Of a stretch of DNA of 8,249 nt, positions 1-6,404 are shown in pieces. Below the pieces are notes generated by a model that saw only the letters and a list, made by a program, of their open reading frames with translations, did no database searches and was not told where the DNA came from. The DNA is from a bacterium. Lineage in GTDB: Bacteria; Patescibacteriota; Minisyncoccia; Minisyncoccales; JAGMAB01. The stretch is taken from NCBI GenBank assembly GCA_030643665.1, contig DAOWKS010000012.1:1-8249 (forward strand), given 5' to 3'. Position numbers and translations under genes: made by a program. Position 1 is the first letter of the stretch; every line of letters begins with the position of its first letter.

Positions 1-800
1 ATAAAAATTATGCTTGGCTGCTGCTTTTTGGCAGTAGAAAAAAGGTCCCTTACGCGCGCTGAACCCACACCGACAAACATCTCAATAAATTCTGAACCGG
101 AAATTGAAAAAAATGGCACCCCGGATTCAAACGCGACAGCTCTGGCTAATAAAGTTTTTCCTGTCCCAGGAGCTCCAACTAATAATACTCCTCTTGGTAT
201 TCTGGCGCCGATGCTTAAATATTTTTTGGGATTTTTCAGAAAATCAACAATTTCTTTTAACTCTTCTTTGGCTTCTTTTAGCCCGGCCACGTCTTTAAAA
301 GTAATTTTTTCCTTTGATGCGCCTTTGGCGCCAAATAATTTGGCTTTGGCTTTGGAGAAATTAAATGCCTGCATAGCGCCGGTTTTTGCCTGCCGAAAAA
401 TCATCCAGAAAAAGAAACCAAAGAACAAAAGAGGCAAAAGAAGCAATAAAAACGGTGCCAGTCCCGCCCAGACGCCCCCTTCTTGTTTTGTTTCAACTTC
501 TACTTTTTTTAGCTTTTCAAAAATTACCCCATAATTTATTAATGATTGAGAAAGGGCTATTTCTGTTTCTTTTCGCGATACTGCCTTGCTTTCATCTTGG
601 TATAAAATTGAAAGCTCAGAGCCGGCAACAATGATTTTTTTAACTTTTTCCTGGTTAATATCTTCAACTAATTGAGTAATGGATACTTCCTGTTTTTTTT
701 CAAATGGTTGGAAAAACAAACTAAAAACAGACGATATTATTAGAAAAATCAGCACAACAAATAAAAAATTTTTAATTAAACTACTTGTATTCTTTTTCAT
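1..800 (-). CDS. ftsH: ATP-dependent zinc metalloprotease FtsH (N-terminal part, cut by window edge)
   Basis: Membrane-anchored AAA+ protease that extracts and degrades membrane and short-lived cytosolic proteins. Reading the minus strand from the ATG at 800-798 gives 266 codons and no stop before the edge. In order: TM helix about residues 8-30; extracytoplasmic FtsH_ext region about 35-108, with the typical start VSITQLVEDI; second TM about 112-135; then the AAA+ domain, opening with ITFKDVAGLKEAKEEL. Walker A is GAPGTGKT (209-216) and the aromatic pore loop is FVGVG (242-246), followed by ARVRDLF. The sequence stops in the Walker B lead-in (PSIIF), so Walker B, the SRH and the HEXXH zinc site lie outside. 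The second Walker A residue is Ala instead of the common Pro, which is conservative. It sits 47 nt downstream of S1 on the same strand, so co-transcription is plausible. There is no Shine-Dalgarno; the start is preceded by AT-rich AACAATATATA. Identity is certain from the motifs; completeness cannot be judged. Confidence 0.96.
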   Translation of the reverse strand, partial: MKKNTSSLIKNFLFVVLIFLIISSVFSLFFQPFEKKQEVSITQLVEDINQEKVKKIIVAGSELSILYQDESKAVSRKETEIALSQSLINYGVIFEKLKKVEVETKQEGGVWAGLAPFLLLLLPLLFFGFFFWMIFRQAKTGAMQAFNFSKAKAKLFGAKGASKEKITFKDVAGLKEAKEELKEIVDFLKNPKKYLSIGARIPRGVLLVGAPGTGKTLLARAVAFESGVPFFSISGSEFIEMFVGVGSARVRDLFSTAKKQQPSIIF

Positions 801-822
801 TATATATTGTTAATTCTAAGTC

Positions 823-843
823 TGGTGAAGCCTGGCTTCACCA
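823..843. repeat. Perfect 21-nt palindrome between S1 and ftsH
   Basis: TGGTGAAGCC (823-832) and its exact reverse complement GGCTTCACCA (834-843) flank a single T at 833. It fills nearly half of the 47-nt gap between the S1 stop and the ftsH start. Neither strand has a T-run after it, so it is not a classic intrinsic terminator. As RNA it would need to open a few pairs to form a loop. It is markedly GC-richer than its surroundings. It could be a dispersed palindromic element, an mRNA processing or stability hairpin, or a protein-binding site; the sequence does not decide among these. Confidence 0.75.
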
Positions 844-847
844 ACCT

Positions 848-1924
848 TTATGTTGTCAATTTTAGGGTCATTCGGTGCTGGTCAGGACGAATTTCTAAAA
901 TTTGAAAATTATATTTTTTGTTAATTTCTAAAGATTCTTCCATTTTTATTTTTGTTCCAAATTCAGAAATATGACATAGTCCTTGAATTTCAGGCGTTAT
1001 TTGTATGAAAGCTCCAAAAGGATTAAATTTACTTACTTTTCCCTGGATAATGTCTCCTTTTTTATGTTTTTTTTCAATATCCTGCCAGGGATCTTTTTTT
1101 AGGGCTTTTAAAGAAAGAGAAACTTTGTTTTTGGATATATCAATAATTTTCGCCTTAATTTTTTCGCCAATTTTAACAATTTTTGTCGGGGTCTCAATTA
1201 ACTGCCAGTCAAGTTCAGAAATATGAATCAGCCCTTCAACCGGTTCGGCAGAATCTTTTTCTTTAGTAAATTTCATAAAAGCTCCAAAGTCGGTAATGCC
1301 GGTAATTTCTCCTTTTACTACTTCTCCTACTTTATAATTTTTTAGAATTTCTTTGAACTTTTCTGTTTCTTTCGCTTTCTCGGATAAAATTAATTTTTTC
1401 TCGTTTTCTGAAACATCAAAAATTCTTACCTTCATTTCCTGGCCAATAAACTTTTGAAGTTCTTTTAAAATTTTACCTGAATCGCCTTTTTCTACTCTTG
1501 GATAATGACTATTTTTTAATTGAGAAACAGGTAAAAAAGCCGGAATACCTAAAATATTGCTTAACAAGCCGCCCTTATTTACTCCCAAAATTTTTATTGT
1601 TATTGTTTCCTCTTTTTCCTTTTTTTGGATTAATTCCTGCCAGGTCAATTCATTGGAGGCCTGGCTTAAAGAAAGTTCAAGAAACCCTTTCTCATCTTCC
1701 ATATCTGTTATTTTAGCAAAAAGATTATCGCCGATTTTTAGATTTTTTAATTCGTCTTTTGCCTGGTAAAATTCTCTCCCGTAAATTATTCCTGTTCCGA
1801 AAATTCCAAGATCAACATAGACAGCTGATCTGCCTGTGCCGATAATTTTGCCTTCAATAATTTCACCAACTTTTGGCGGTTTTAATAAATCGCTATCTTT
1901 TAATATGTCTTTCATAATTCTCAT
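848..1924 (-). CDS. rpsA: 30S ribosomal protein S1-like protein, four S1 domains
   Basis: RNA-binding protein of the small ribosomal subunit that helps load and unfold mRNA. At 358 aa it has four S1 (OB-fold) domains at about residues 18-90, 100-185, 197-278 and 287-357, each starting with a KVGE/KKGD-like strand. Domains 3 and 4 are the most canonical (ITDFGAFMKF...GLIHISEL and FNPFGAFIQI...GLCHISEF). Domain 2 is degenerate, as in the ribosome-binding half of many S1 proteins. E. coli S1 has six domains and 557 aa; shorter S1 proteins are usual in small-genome bacteria. The first ATG is at 1924-1922 and a second at codon 4 (1915-1913) is an equally good start. A -10-like TATTAT (1933-1928 on the minus strand) lies only 3 nt before the first ATG, which would give a leaderless or very short-leader mRNA; I see no good -35 for it. 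Divergent from the metallo-hydrolase gene and upstream of ftsH. A non-ribosomal S1-repeat RNA-binding protein is the main alternative. Confidence 0.85.
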   Translation of the reverse strand: MRIMKDILKDSDLLKPPKVGEIIEGKIIGTGRSAVYVDLGIFGTGIIYGREFYQAKDELKNLKIGDNLFAKITDMEDEKGFLELSLSQASNELTWQELIQKKEKEETITIKILGVNKGGLLSNILGIPAFLPVSQLKNSHYPRVEKGDSGKILKELQKFIGQEMKVRIFDVSENEKKLILSEKAKETEKFKEILKNYKVGEVVKGEITGITDFGAFMKFTKEKDSAEPVEGLIHISELDWQLIETPTKIVKIGEKIKAKIIDISKNKVSLSLKALKKDPWQDIEKKHKKGDIIQGKVSKFNPFGAFIQITPEIQGLCHISEFGTKIKMEESLEINKKYNFQILEIRPDQHRMTLKLTT

Positions 1925-1954
1925 CTTATAATATTTTTTAAGTTTTTACAATAG

Positions 1955-1983
1955 TTGAACTAAAAATTGAATTATGATAAAAT
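1955..1983 (+). promoter_or_regulatory. Probable sigma70-type promoter for the metallo-hydrolase-gyrA operon, likely leaderless
   Basis: A -35 box TTGAAC (1955-1960) and a -10 box TAAAAT (1978-1983) are separated by the ideal 17 nt. The expected transcription start, about 7 nt after the -10, falls at 1990-1991, exactly on the ATG of the downstream gene. That predicts a leaderless transcript, which agrees with the absence of any Shine-Dalgarno there. Boxes are read directly; activity is inferred, and AT-rich DNA raises the chance of a fortuitous match. Confidence 0.55.
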
Positions 1984-1993
1984 TGAATTATGA
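1962..1993 (+). repeat. 16-bp tandem duplication across promoter and start codon
   Basis: Two adjacent 16-nt units, 1962-1977 and 1978-1993, differ only at their first base (A versus T); the shared 15-mer is AAAATTGAATTATGA. The second unit contains the -10 box and the ATG of the metallo-hydrolase gene. The first carries a matching ATG at 1974 in another frame, which closes after 20 codons. The A-to-T difference is what turns the second copy into a better -10 (TAAAAT). Confidence 0.9.
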
Positions 1994-2643
1994 ACATTAT
2001 CTGGTGCGGTCAATCTTGTTTTCAAATTACAACTAACCAGGCAAAAAACAATCCTGTGAGCATTGTAATTGACCCTTTTTCAGCTGAAATTGGTTTAAAA
2101 GTTCCAAAACTAAAAGCAGATATTTTATTAGTCACTCATTCTCATTATGACCACAATAATGTAAAAGCGGTTTCTAACAGCCCTGTTTTAATTGATTCGC
2201 CCGGGGAATATGAAATAAAAGGAATTTATATTCAGGGAATTCCATCTTTTCATGACGCTTCTCAAGGTAAGGAACGCGGTCTGAACACGATTTATACTCT
2301 TGAAGCAGAAGGAATACATCTTTGCCATCTTGGTGACTTGGGCCAAAATGACTTGACTGCTGAACAATTGGAAAAAATTGGCGAAAATGATATTTTAATG
2401 ATTCCTGTTGGCGGCACTTATACTATTGATTTAAAGACAATAACAAAAGTATTGTCCCAGATTGAACCCAAAATTATAATACCCATGCATTACCAAATTC
2501 CAGGATTAAAGATTAAATTAGACGGGGTGGATAAATTCTTAAAAACAATGGGAGTAAAATCAATAACTCCTTTAGCAAAATTATCAATAAAAAAGAAAGA
2601 TATTTCAGCCGAAGAAGCAAAGATAATAGTGTTAAAACCGTGA
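1990..2643 (+). CDS. MBL-fold metallo-hydrolase, UlaG-like (Lactamase_B_3 type)
   Basis: Predicted cytosolic metal-dependent hydrolase of the metallo-beta-lactamase superfamily, 217 aa, with no signal peptide. It opens with the UlaG-like pattern IIWCGQSCFQI and an IDPF strand. The metal-binding signature THSHYDH (HxHxDH at 50-55) follows. Further likely ligands are His88 (SFHD), Asp116 (HLGDLG) and His167 (IPMHY). All positions expected for a two-metal site are therefore present. This branch includes UlaG-type lactonases and phosphodiesterase-like enzymes, but the substrate cannot be named here; general annotation as an MBL-fold hydrolase is safest. It is the first gene of a plus-strand operon with a small membrane protein, gyrA and a methyltransferase. 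The start is the only ATG matching the conserved N-terminus; it probably initiates leaderlessly. Its TGA stop overlaps the next gene's GTG start (GTGA), which suggests translational coupling. Confidence 0.9.
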   Translation: MNIIWCGQSCFQITTNQAKNNPVSIVIDPFSAEIGLKVPKLKADILLVTHSHYDHNNVKAVSNSPVLIDSPGEYEIKGIYIQGIPSFHDASQGKERGLNTIYTLEAEGIHLCHLGDLGQNDLTAEQLEKIGENDILMIPVGGTYTIDLKTITKVLSQIEPKIIIPMHYQIPGLKIKLDGVDKFLKTMGVKSITPLAKLSIKKKDISAEEAKIIVLKP

Positions 2644-2852
2644 ATTTTCTCCAAAAAATTCAGAAACTGCCCGAGCAAAAGAGAAAAGCAATACTATGGA
2701 TAATAGTAATAATTATTGCTTTGAGCATTTTTGTTTTTTATATTAGAAGCGTTCAAGAACGTCTCAAAAGTTTTAAGACAGAAGAATTAAGAGAAGAATT
2801 AAAAATGCCCCAGTTTCAAGAAAAATTACAACAATTAAATGAAGAAAAATAA
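2640..2852 (+). CDS. Small single-pass membrane protein with charged C-terminal tail
   Basis: I do not recognise a named family for this 70-aa protein. A short basic N-terminus (KIQKLPEQKRK) leads into one strongly hydrophobic helix at about residues 17-35 (ILWIIVIIIALSIFVFYI). A highly charged Lys/Glu-rich tail (about 36-70) follows, probably helical and possibly coiled coil. The positive-inside rule places the basic N-terminus in the cytoplasm, with the tail outside, but the tail is also charged, so topology is uncertain. It starts with GTG at 2640, overlapping the upstream TGA by 4 nt, and its last 14 nt overlap the start of gyrA. Both overlaps argue that it is really translated as part of the operon. 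No function can be assigned; its fixed place before gyrA may be only operon history. Confidence 0.75.
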   Translation: MNFLQKIQKLPEQKRKAILWIIVIIIALSIFVFYIRSVQERLKSFKTEELREELKMPQFQEKLQQLNEEK

Positions 2853-5328
2853 CAATATAAAACCTAACATCAAACCCAGGGAAATTACTGAAGAGATGAA
2901 AGATTCTTATATTGATTATGCTATGTCAGTGATTGTTTCCCGGGCTTTGCCTGATGTTCGCGATGGTTTAAAACCTGTCCACCGCAGGATTTTATATGCG
3001 ATGTATGAGATGGGATTAAAACACAATGCTAAGTTCAGAAAATCCGCAGCAGTCGTTGGTGAAGTTTTAGGAAAATTCCATCCACACGGAGATCAGTCGG
3101 TCTATGACGCAGCGATGAGAATGGCGCAAGATTTTTCTTTAAGATATCCTTTAATTCAAGGTCAAGGTAATGTGGGTTCAATTGACAATCCAAGCGAATT
3201 TGCAGCAATGAGATATACAGAAATGAAAATGTCAAAAATCGGCGAAGAGATGCTTAAAGATATTGAAAAAAACACGGTTGATTTTCGCGACAATTACGAC
3301 GGAACAAGAAAAGAACCAATTATTCTGCCTTCACTTCTTCCCCAGCTTTTATTAAACGGCTCTCTTGGCATTGCCGTGGGTATGGCAACCAATATCCCTC
3401 CTCATAATCTTTCTGAAATCTGCGATAGTGTAATCTATCTTATTGACGAACCAAAAGCTAACAGCGAAGACCTTTTTAAGTTTATAAAAGGACCTGATTT
3501 TCCTACTGGCGGAGAAATTTTTAATCAAAAAGAAATAATTCAGGCATATTCACAAGGAAAGGGCCCGATTATTGTTAGGGGAAAAGCTGAAATAATAGAG
3601 TCGGAAAAGACAAAAAGGAATCAGATTATCATTTCTGAAATTCCTTATCAGGTCCAAAAATCCGGCTTAGTTGAACATTTTGCCAATCTGGTTTCAGAAA
3701 AAAGAATTGAAGGGATAAAAGATATCAGAGATGAATCAGACAGGGATGGCATGAGAATTGTTATTGACTTGCAAAAAGATGTTATAGCCCAAAAGATTTT
3801 AAATCGGCTTTACAAATTCAGCGACTTGCAAAAGACCTTTCATTTGAATATGCTTGCCTTGGTTGAAGGCATTCAGCCCCGCGTTCTGAACTTGGTAGAG
3901 GTTTTGAATTATTTTATTTTACATCAAAAAGAAGTTGTCTTTCGCAGAACAAAATTTAATCTGGAAAAAGCCAAAGAAAGAGCCCATATTTTAGAGGGTT
4001 TGCAGGTCTGTCTGGCTAACATTGATGCGGTAATTAAAACAATAAAAAATTCAGAAAACCGCGAAGCAGCCCAGAAAAATCTTATTAAACGATTTCACTT
4101 AACTCAAATTCAGGCCAACGCCATTTTAGAAACAAAATTATCCGCTTTAGCCAAATTGGAAAGAAAAAAAATAGAAGACGAACTAAAAGAAATCAAGGCG
4201 AAAATCAAGGCATTATCCATTATCTTAAAAAGCCCGGCAAAAATCAAAGAGGTAATGAAAAAAGAATTAAAAGAACTAAAAGAAAACTTTGGCGACGAGA
4301 GAAAAACAAAAGTTTATTCGCGCGGTATCGGAGAAATATGCGAAGAAGATTTAATTCCCCAGGAAGACACTATTATCACTTTGACTCAAGGCGGCTACAT
4401 TAAACGGTTAAATCCTTCCACTTATAAAATTCAAAAAAGAGGCGGCAAGGGAATCTTGGGAATGAAAACTGTTGGCGAAGATATTGTTGAACATTTTTTA
4501 CAAGCTAAAACCCACGACGCTTTGCTTCTTTTTACTGATTCCGGGAAAGTTTTTCGCAGCCCGGTTTATGAAATCCCGGAAGCAACACGGGTAGCTAAAG
4601 GAAGAGGTCTTTTAAACTTTTTAGAAATTTCTTCTGATGAAAAGGTTTTATCTTTGATGTCTTTAGACAAGGATGAGCAGGACTTATTCAAATACTTAGT
4701 AATTGCCACTAAAAATGGTATAATCAAGAAAACGCCCATTGATGATTTTAAAAATGTCAGAAAATCCGGCTTAATCGCCATTCATCTTAAAAAAGGAGAT
4801 GAATTAAGAAAGGTTGGTAAGAGTTCTGGTGAAGATGAAATAATTTTGGCAACAAAAAAGGGTCAGGCAATTAGATTTAAAGAAAAAGAAATAAGGTCGA
4901 TGGGTCGGACTGCGGCCGGTATCAGAGGAATACGGTTAAAGAAAGGCGACGAGGTTGTGGGGATGGACATTATTAAAGCAAAAAGCGAAAAGCGAGAAGC
5001 GAAAAACCACAGCGAAAAGCTAAAAGCTAAAAACTATCTTTTGGTGGTGACGGAAAACGGCTATGGCAAACGGACTGATTTAAAAGAATATCGCTTGCAG
5101 GGCAGAGGCGGTTCAGGCATTAAGACAGCAAAAATTACTTCAAAAACCGGTGAAATAGTCAGTTCAAAACTTTTAACTGATGAGGAGGATTTAATCGTTA
5201 TTTCCCAGAAAGGACAAGTGATCAGAGTGGCAATTTCCAATATTCCGAAAATTTCCAGGTCCACTCAGGGAGTTCGTTTAATGAGATTAGATGAGGGAGG
5301 TAAAGTTGCCTCCGCAACCTGTATATAA
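2839..5328 (+). CDS. gyrA: DNA gyrase subunit A
   Basis: Breakage-reunion subunit of DNA gyrase; with GyrB it introduces negative supercoils using ATP. The protein is 829 aa (E. coli 875). The N-terminal signature YIDYAMSVIVSRALPDVRDGLKPVHRRIL is at about 24-52. The active-site tyrosine is Tyr126 in AAMRYTE, and the isoleucine intercalation region with IAVGMATNIPPHN follows. The tower and coiled-coil gate occupy roughly 330-490. The C-terminal beta-pinwheel begins near 505 with the gyrase-specific GyrA box QKRGGKG at 532-538, which separates it from ParC. The quinolone pocket reads HPHGDQSVYD: the residue equivalent to E. coli Ser83 is Gln86, while Asp87 is kept as Asp90. A Lys/Glu-rich insert at about 713-732 lies between CTD blades. 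The long acidic tail of E. coli GyrA is missing. The ATG overlaps the upstream gene by 14 nt and has no Shine-Dalgarno. gyrB is not in the window. Confidence 0.97.
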   Translation: MKKNNNIKPNIKPREITEEMKDSYIDYAMSVIVSRALPDVRDGLKPVHRRILYAMYEMGLKHNAKFRKSAAVVGEVLGKFHPHGDQSVYDAAMRMAQDFSLRYPLIQGQGNVGSIDNPSEFAAMRYTEMKMSKIGEEMLKDIEKNTVDFRDNYDGTRKEPIILPSLLPQLLLNGSLGIAVGMATNIPPHNLSEICDSVIYLIDEPKANSEDLFKFIKGPDFPTGGEIFNQKEIIQAYSQGKGPIIVRGKAEIIESEKTKRNQIIISEIPYQVQKSGLVEHFANLVSEKRIEGIKDIRDESDRDGMRIVIDLQKDVIAQKILNRLYKFSDLQKTFHLNMLALVEGIQPRVLNLVEVLNYFILHQKEVVFRRTKFNLEKAKERAHILEGLQVCLANIDAVIKTIKNSENREAAQKNLIKRFHLTQIQANAILETKLSALAKLERKKIEDELKEIKAKIKALSIILKSPAKIKEVMKKELKELKENFGDERKTKVYSRGIGEICEEDLIPQEDTIITLTQGGYIKRLNPSTYKIQKRGGKGILGMKTVGEDIVEHFLQAKTHDALLLFTDSGKVFRSPVYEIPEATRVAKGRGLLNFLEISSDEKVLSLMSLDKDEQDLFKYLVIATKNGIIKKTPIDDFKNVRKSGLIAIHLKKGDELRKVGKSSGEDEIILATKKGQAIRFKEKEIRSMGRTAAGIRGIRLKKGDEVVGMDIIKAKSEKREAKNHSEKLKAKNYLLVVTENGYGKRTDLKEYRLQGRGGSGIKTAKITSKTGEIVSSKLLTDEEDLIVISQKGQVIRVAISNIPKISRSTQGVRLMRLDEGGKVASATCI
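4981..5035 (+). repeat. Heptanucleotide tandem repeat inside gyrA
   Basis: The stretch reads as successive 7-nt units: AAAAGCG, AAAAGCG, AGAAGCG, AAAAACC, a 6-nt ACAGCG, then AAAAGCT, AAAAGCT, AAAAACT. Translated, it gives the low-complexity insert K715 to N732 in the gyrase CTD (KSEKREAKN, H, SEKLKAKN), between VVGMDI and the next blade's YLLVVTENG. A 7-nt period is not a multiple of three, so loss or gain of one unit would shift the gyrA frame. Confidence 0.85.
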
Positions 5329-5330
5329 TT

Positions 5331-5855
5331 ATGACTGGTTTTCTCAATCCAGACGAGGTATTAAAACAAATAAAGTTTCGTGAAGATATGACTGTGGCCG
5401 ACTTTGGCTGTGGTTCCGGCGGTTGGGTCTTGCCTTTGGCAAAAAAATGCGAGGATGGAAAAATTTACGCCATAGATATTTTAGAAGAACCATTATCAGC
5501 TTTAAAAGCTCGGGCTAAATTGGAACAAGTTTCCAATATTGAAACAATTCAGACAGATATTAGGGATAAAAACGGTTCCACGCTTTTAGAGTTTTCCTGC
5601 GATTTGGTTTTAATGACTAATCTTTTATTTGAATGCGAAGATAAAAAGATTGTTTTAGAAGAAGGAAAAAGGGTCTTGAAACCGGGCGGCAGAATTTTAG
5701 TAGTTGACTGGAAAAAAGACAATCCATTAACTCCTCAAATAGAAAAAGTTTCTTTTGAACAAATAAAAGAAATAGCCAAGGAGCTTAATTTAAAACTCGT
5801 CAAGGAATTTGACGCCGGCAGTTACCATTACGGCTTATTGTTTGAAAAATTATAA
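5331..5855 (+). CDS. Class I SAM-dependent methyltransferase
   Basis: Cytosolic Rossmann-fold methyltransferase, 174 aa, with a complete small core. Motif I is VADFGCGSGG (22-31), which binds SAM. The acidic residue after strand 2 is in IYAIDILEE (Asp at about 49). TDIRD marks motif III, CDLVLMTNLLFE motif IV, and VLKPGGRILVVDWK the typical post-motif strand of UbiE/MenG-like and Methyltransf_25/31-type enzymes. No domain for binding RNA, DNA or protein is attached, so the substrate is unknown; arsenite, quinone, lipid and rRNA methylation are all possible from the fold alone. It begins 2 nt after the gyrA stop with no Shine-Dalgarno, so it is likely co-translated or reinitiated with gyrA. 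It is the last gene before a hairpin with a T-run. Confidence 0.9.
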   Translation: MTGFLNPDEVLKQIKFREDMTVADFGCGSGGWVLPLAKKCEDGKIYAIDILEEPLSALKARAKLEQVSNIETIQTDIRDKNGSTLLEFSCDLVLMTNLLFECEDKKIVLEEGKRVLKPGGRILVVDWKKDNPLTPQIEKVSFEQIKEIAKELNLKLVKEFDAGSYHYGLLFEKL

Positions 5856-5859
5856 GAAC

Positions 5860-5902
5860 CTGCCTCGTCCCGCTTTCAGCGGAACTCGGCAGAACCTTTT
5901 TT
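5860..5902 (+). terminator. Hairpin with T-run, probable intrinsic terminator of the gyrA operon
   Basis: Starting 5 nt after the methyltransferase stop, CTGCC (5860-5864) pairs with GGCAG (5888-5892). Inside, CCGC (5870-5873) pairs with GCGG (5879-5882) around the loop TTTCA, with an interrupted middle (GT/AC pairs plus mismatches). Four nt later comes TTTTTT (5897-5902). The stem is imperfect and the T-run is slightly displaced, so termination may be partial. The GC-rich hairpin contrasts with its AT-rich surroundings and could also be a copy of a dispersed palindromic element. The remainder of the gap to the next gene (5903-5939) holds only a weak -10-like TATAGT (5919-5924) with no clear -35. 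Confidence 0.6.
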
Positions 5903-5939
5903 CGCTAAGGAATAATCATATAGTCTTGAAATAAAAACT

Positions 5940-6176
5940 ATGGTAATATTTACTAATCACGCTATTTTGAAATTAAACCAGAGAAACATTTCCAAAAAAT
6001 TAGTTGAAGCAACTATAAAATTACCTGATTATGAACTTTCTAGTTATAGTAATAGAAAAGTTAGTTATAAAAAATTTGGTAAATTATACCTAAAAGTGGT
6101 ATATAGAAAAGGAGGAGGAAATATCATTATTATTACTCAATATTGGGACAAAAATTTTAAATCAAATAATTCTTAA
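5940..6176 (+). CDS. DUF4258 domain protein, possible toxin-like partner
   Basis: Small basic protein of 78 aa covering a whole DUF4258 domain. It shows the N-terminal pattern HAILKLNQRNISKKLVEATIKLPD, matching the family's HA..RM..R.I....V...I..P. After a short loop comes the C-terminal beta part LYLKVVYRKGGGNIIIITQYW, matching the family's L.VVY......I.VIT.Y. DUF4258 proteins are small and often sit beside DUF2283 or antitoxin-like genes. For that reason they are suspected toxin-antitoxin components with a RelE-like look, but the family's activity is not established. Here the partner DUF2283 gene starts 5 nt after the stop. The C-terminal Lys/Asn tail is poorly conserved. The domain call is by motif recognition; the functional role is inference. 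No Shine-Dalgarno precedes the ATG. Confidence 0.8.
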   Translation: MVIFTNHAILKLNQRNISKKLVEATIKLPDYELSSYSNRKVSYKKFGKLYLKVVYRKGGGNIIIITQYWDKNFKSNNS

Positions 6177-6181
6177 AAAAT

Positions 6182-6403
6182 ATGGAAATTACTCACGATT
6201 CAATGGCCGACGCCATAAATATTACTTTTAAAAAAGGAAAAGTATCTAAAACCCTGGAAATCGCCCCGGAGATAATTTTGGATTTGGACAAAAATAATCA
6301 TCCTTTATATTTGGAAATAATTGGAGCAAGCGAAAAAATAGGCAAAAAAAGAGTAAATGAAATTTTAATGAAAAATCTTGTTCCAAATATAGGCGTAAAA
6401 TAA
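6182..6403 (+). CDS. DUF2283 domain protein, possible antitoxin-like partner
   Basis: A 73-aa protein that matches DUF2283 over most of its length. It has the family opening (D.....DAINITFKKGKVSKTLEIAPEIILDLDKNNHPLYLEIIGAS), in which a beta strand with ADA.YI is followed by ILDLD and a hydrophobic strand I.GIEILDAS. DUF2283 proteins are small, of unknown biochemistry and frequently encoded next to DUF4258 proteins, as here. By analogy with two-gene toxin-antitoxin layouts it may be the antidote or a binding partner, but nothing in the sequence proves that. It has no recognisable DNA-binding motif, so autoregulation is not evident. It ends 1 nt before the start of the large surface protein, which suggests one transcript for the pair and the surface genes. 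Confidence 0.8.
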   Translation: MEITHDSMADAINITFKKGKVSKTLEIAPEIILDLDKNNHPLYLEIIGASEKIGKKRVNEILMKNLVPNIGVK

Positions 6404-6404
6404 T

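Noticed and set aside
10..534. Plus-strand 174-codon open frame opposite ftsH
   Set aside because: The minus strand here encodes FtsH with Walker A, pore loop and both TM helices; the plus-strand frame has no recognisable domain and is a shadow.
823..843. Palindrome read as a rho-independent terminator for S1
   Set aside because: No T-run follows on either strand and the arms are separated by one base, so a standard terminator loop is not formed.
1974..1976. Upstream ATG in the first copy of the 16-nt repeat as the true start of the metallo-hydrolase
   Set aside because: It is in a different frame from the hydrolase and its frame closes after 20 codons.
2641..2643. TGA recoded as glycine (code 25, as in Gracilibacteria and Absconditabacteria)
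   Set aside because: Read-through at this TGA would add only about 20 unrelated residues, and no gene in the window has an in-frame TGA within a conserved domain.
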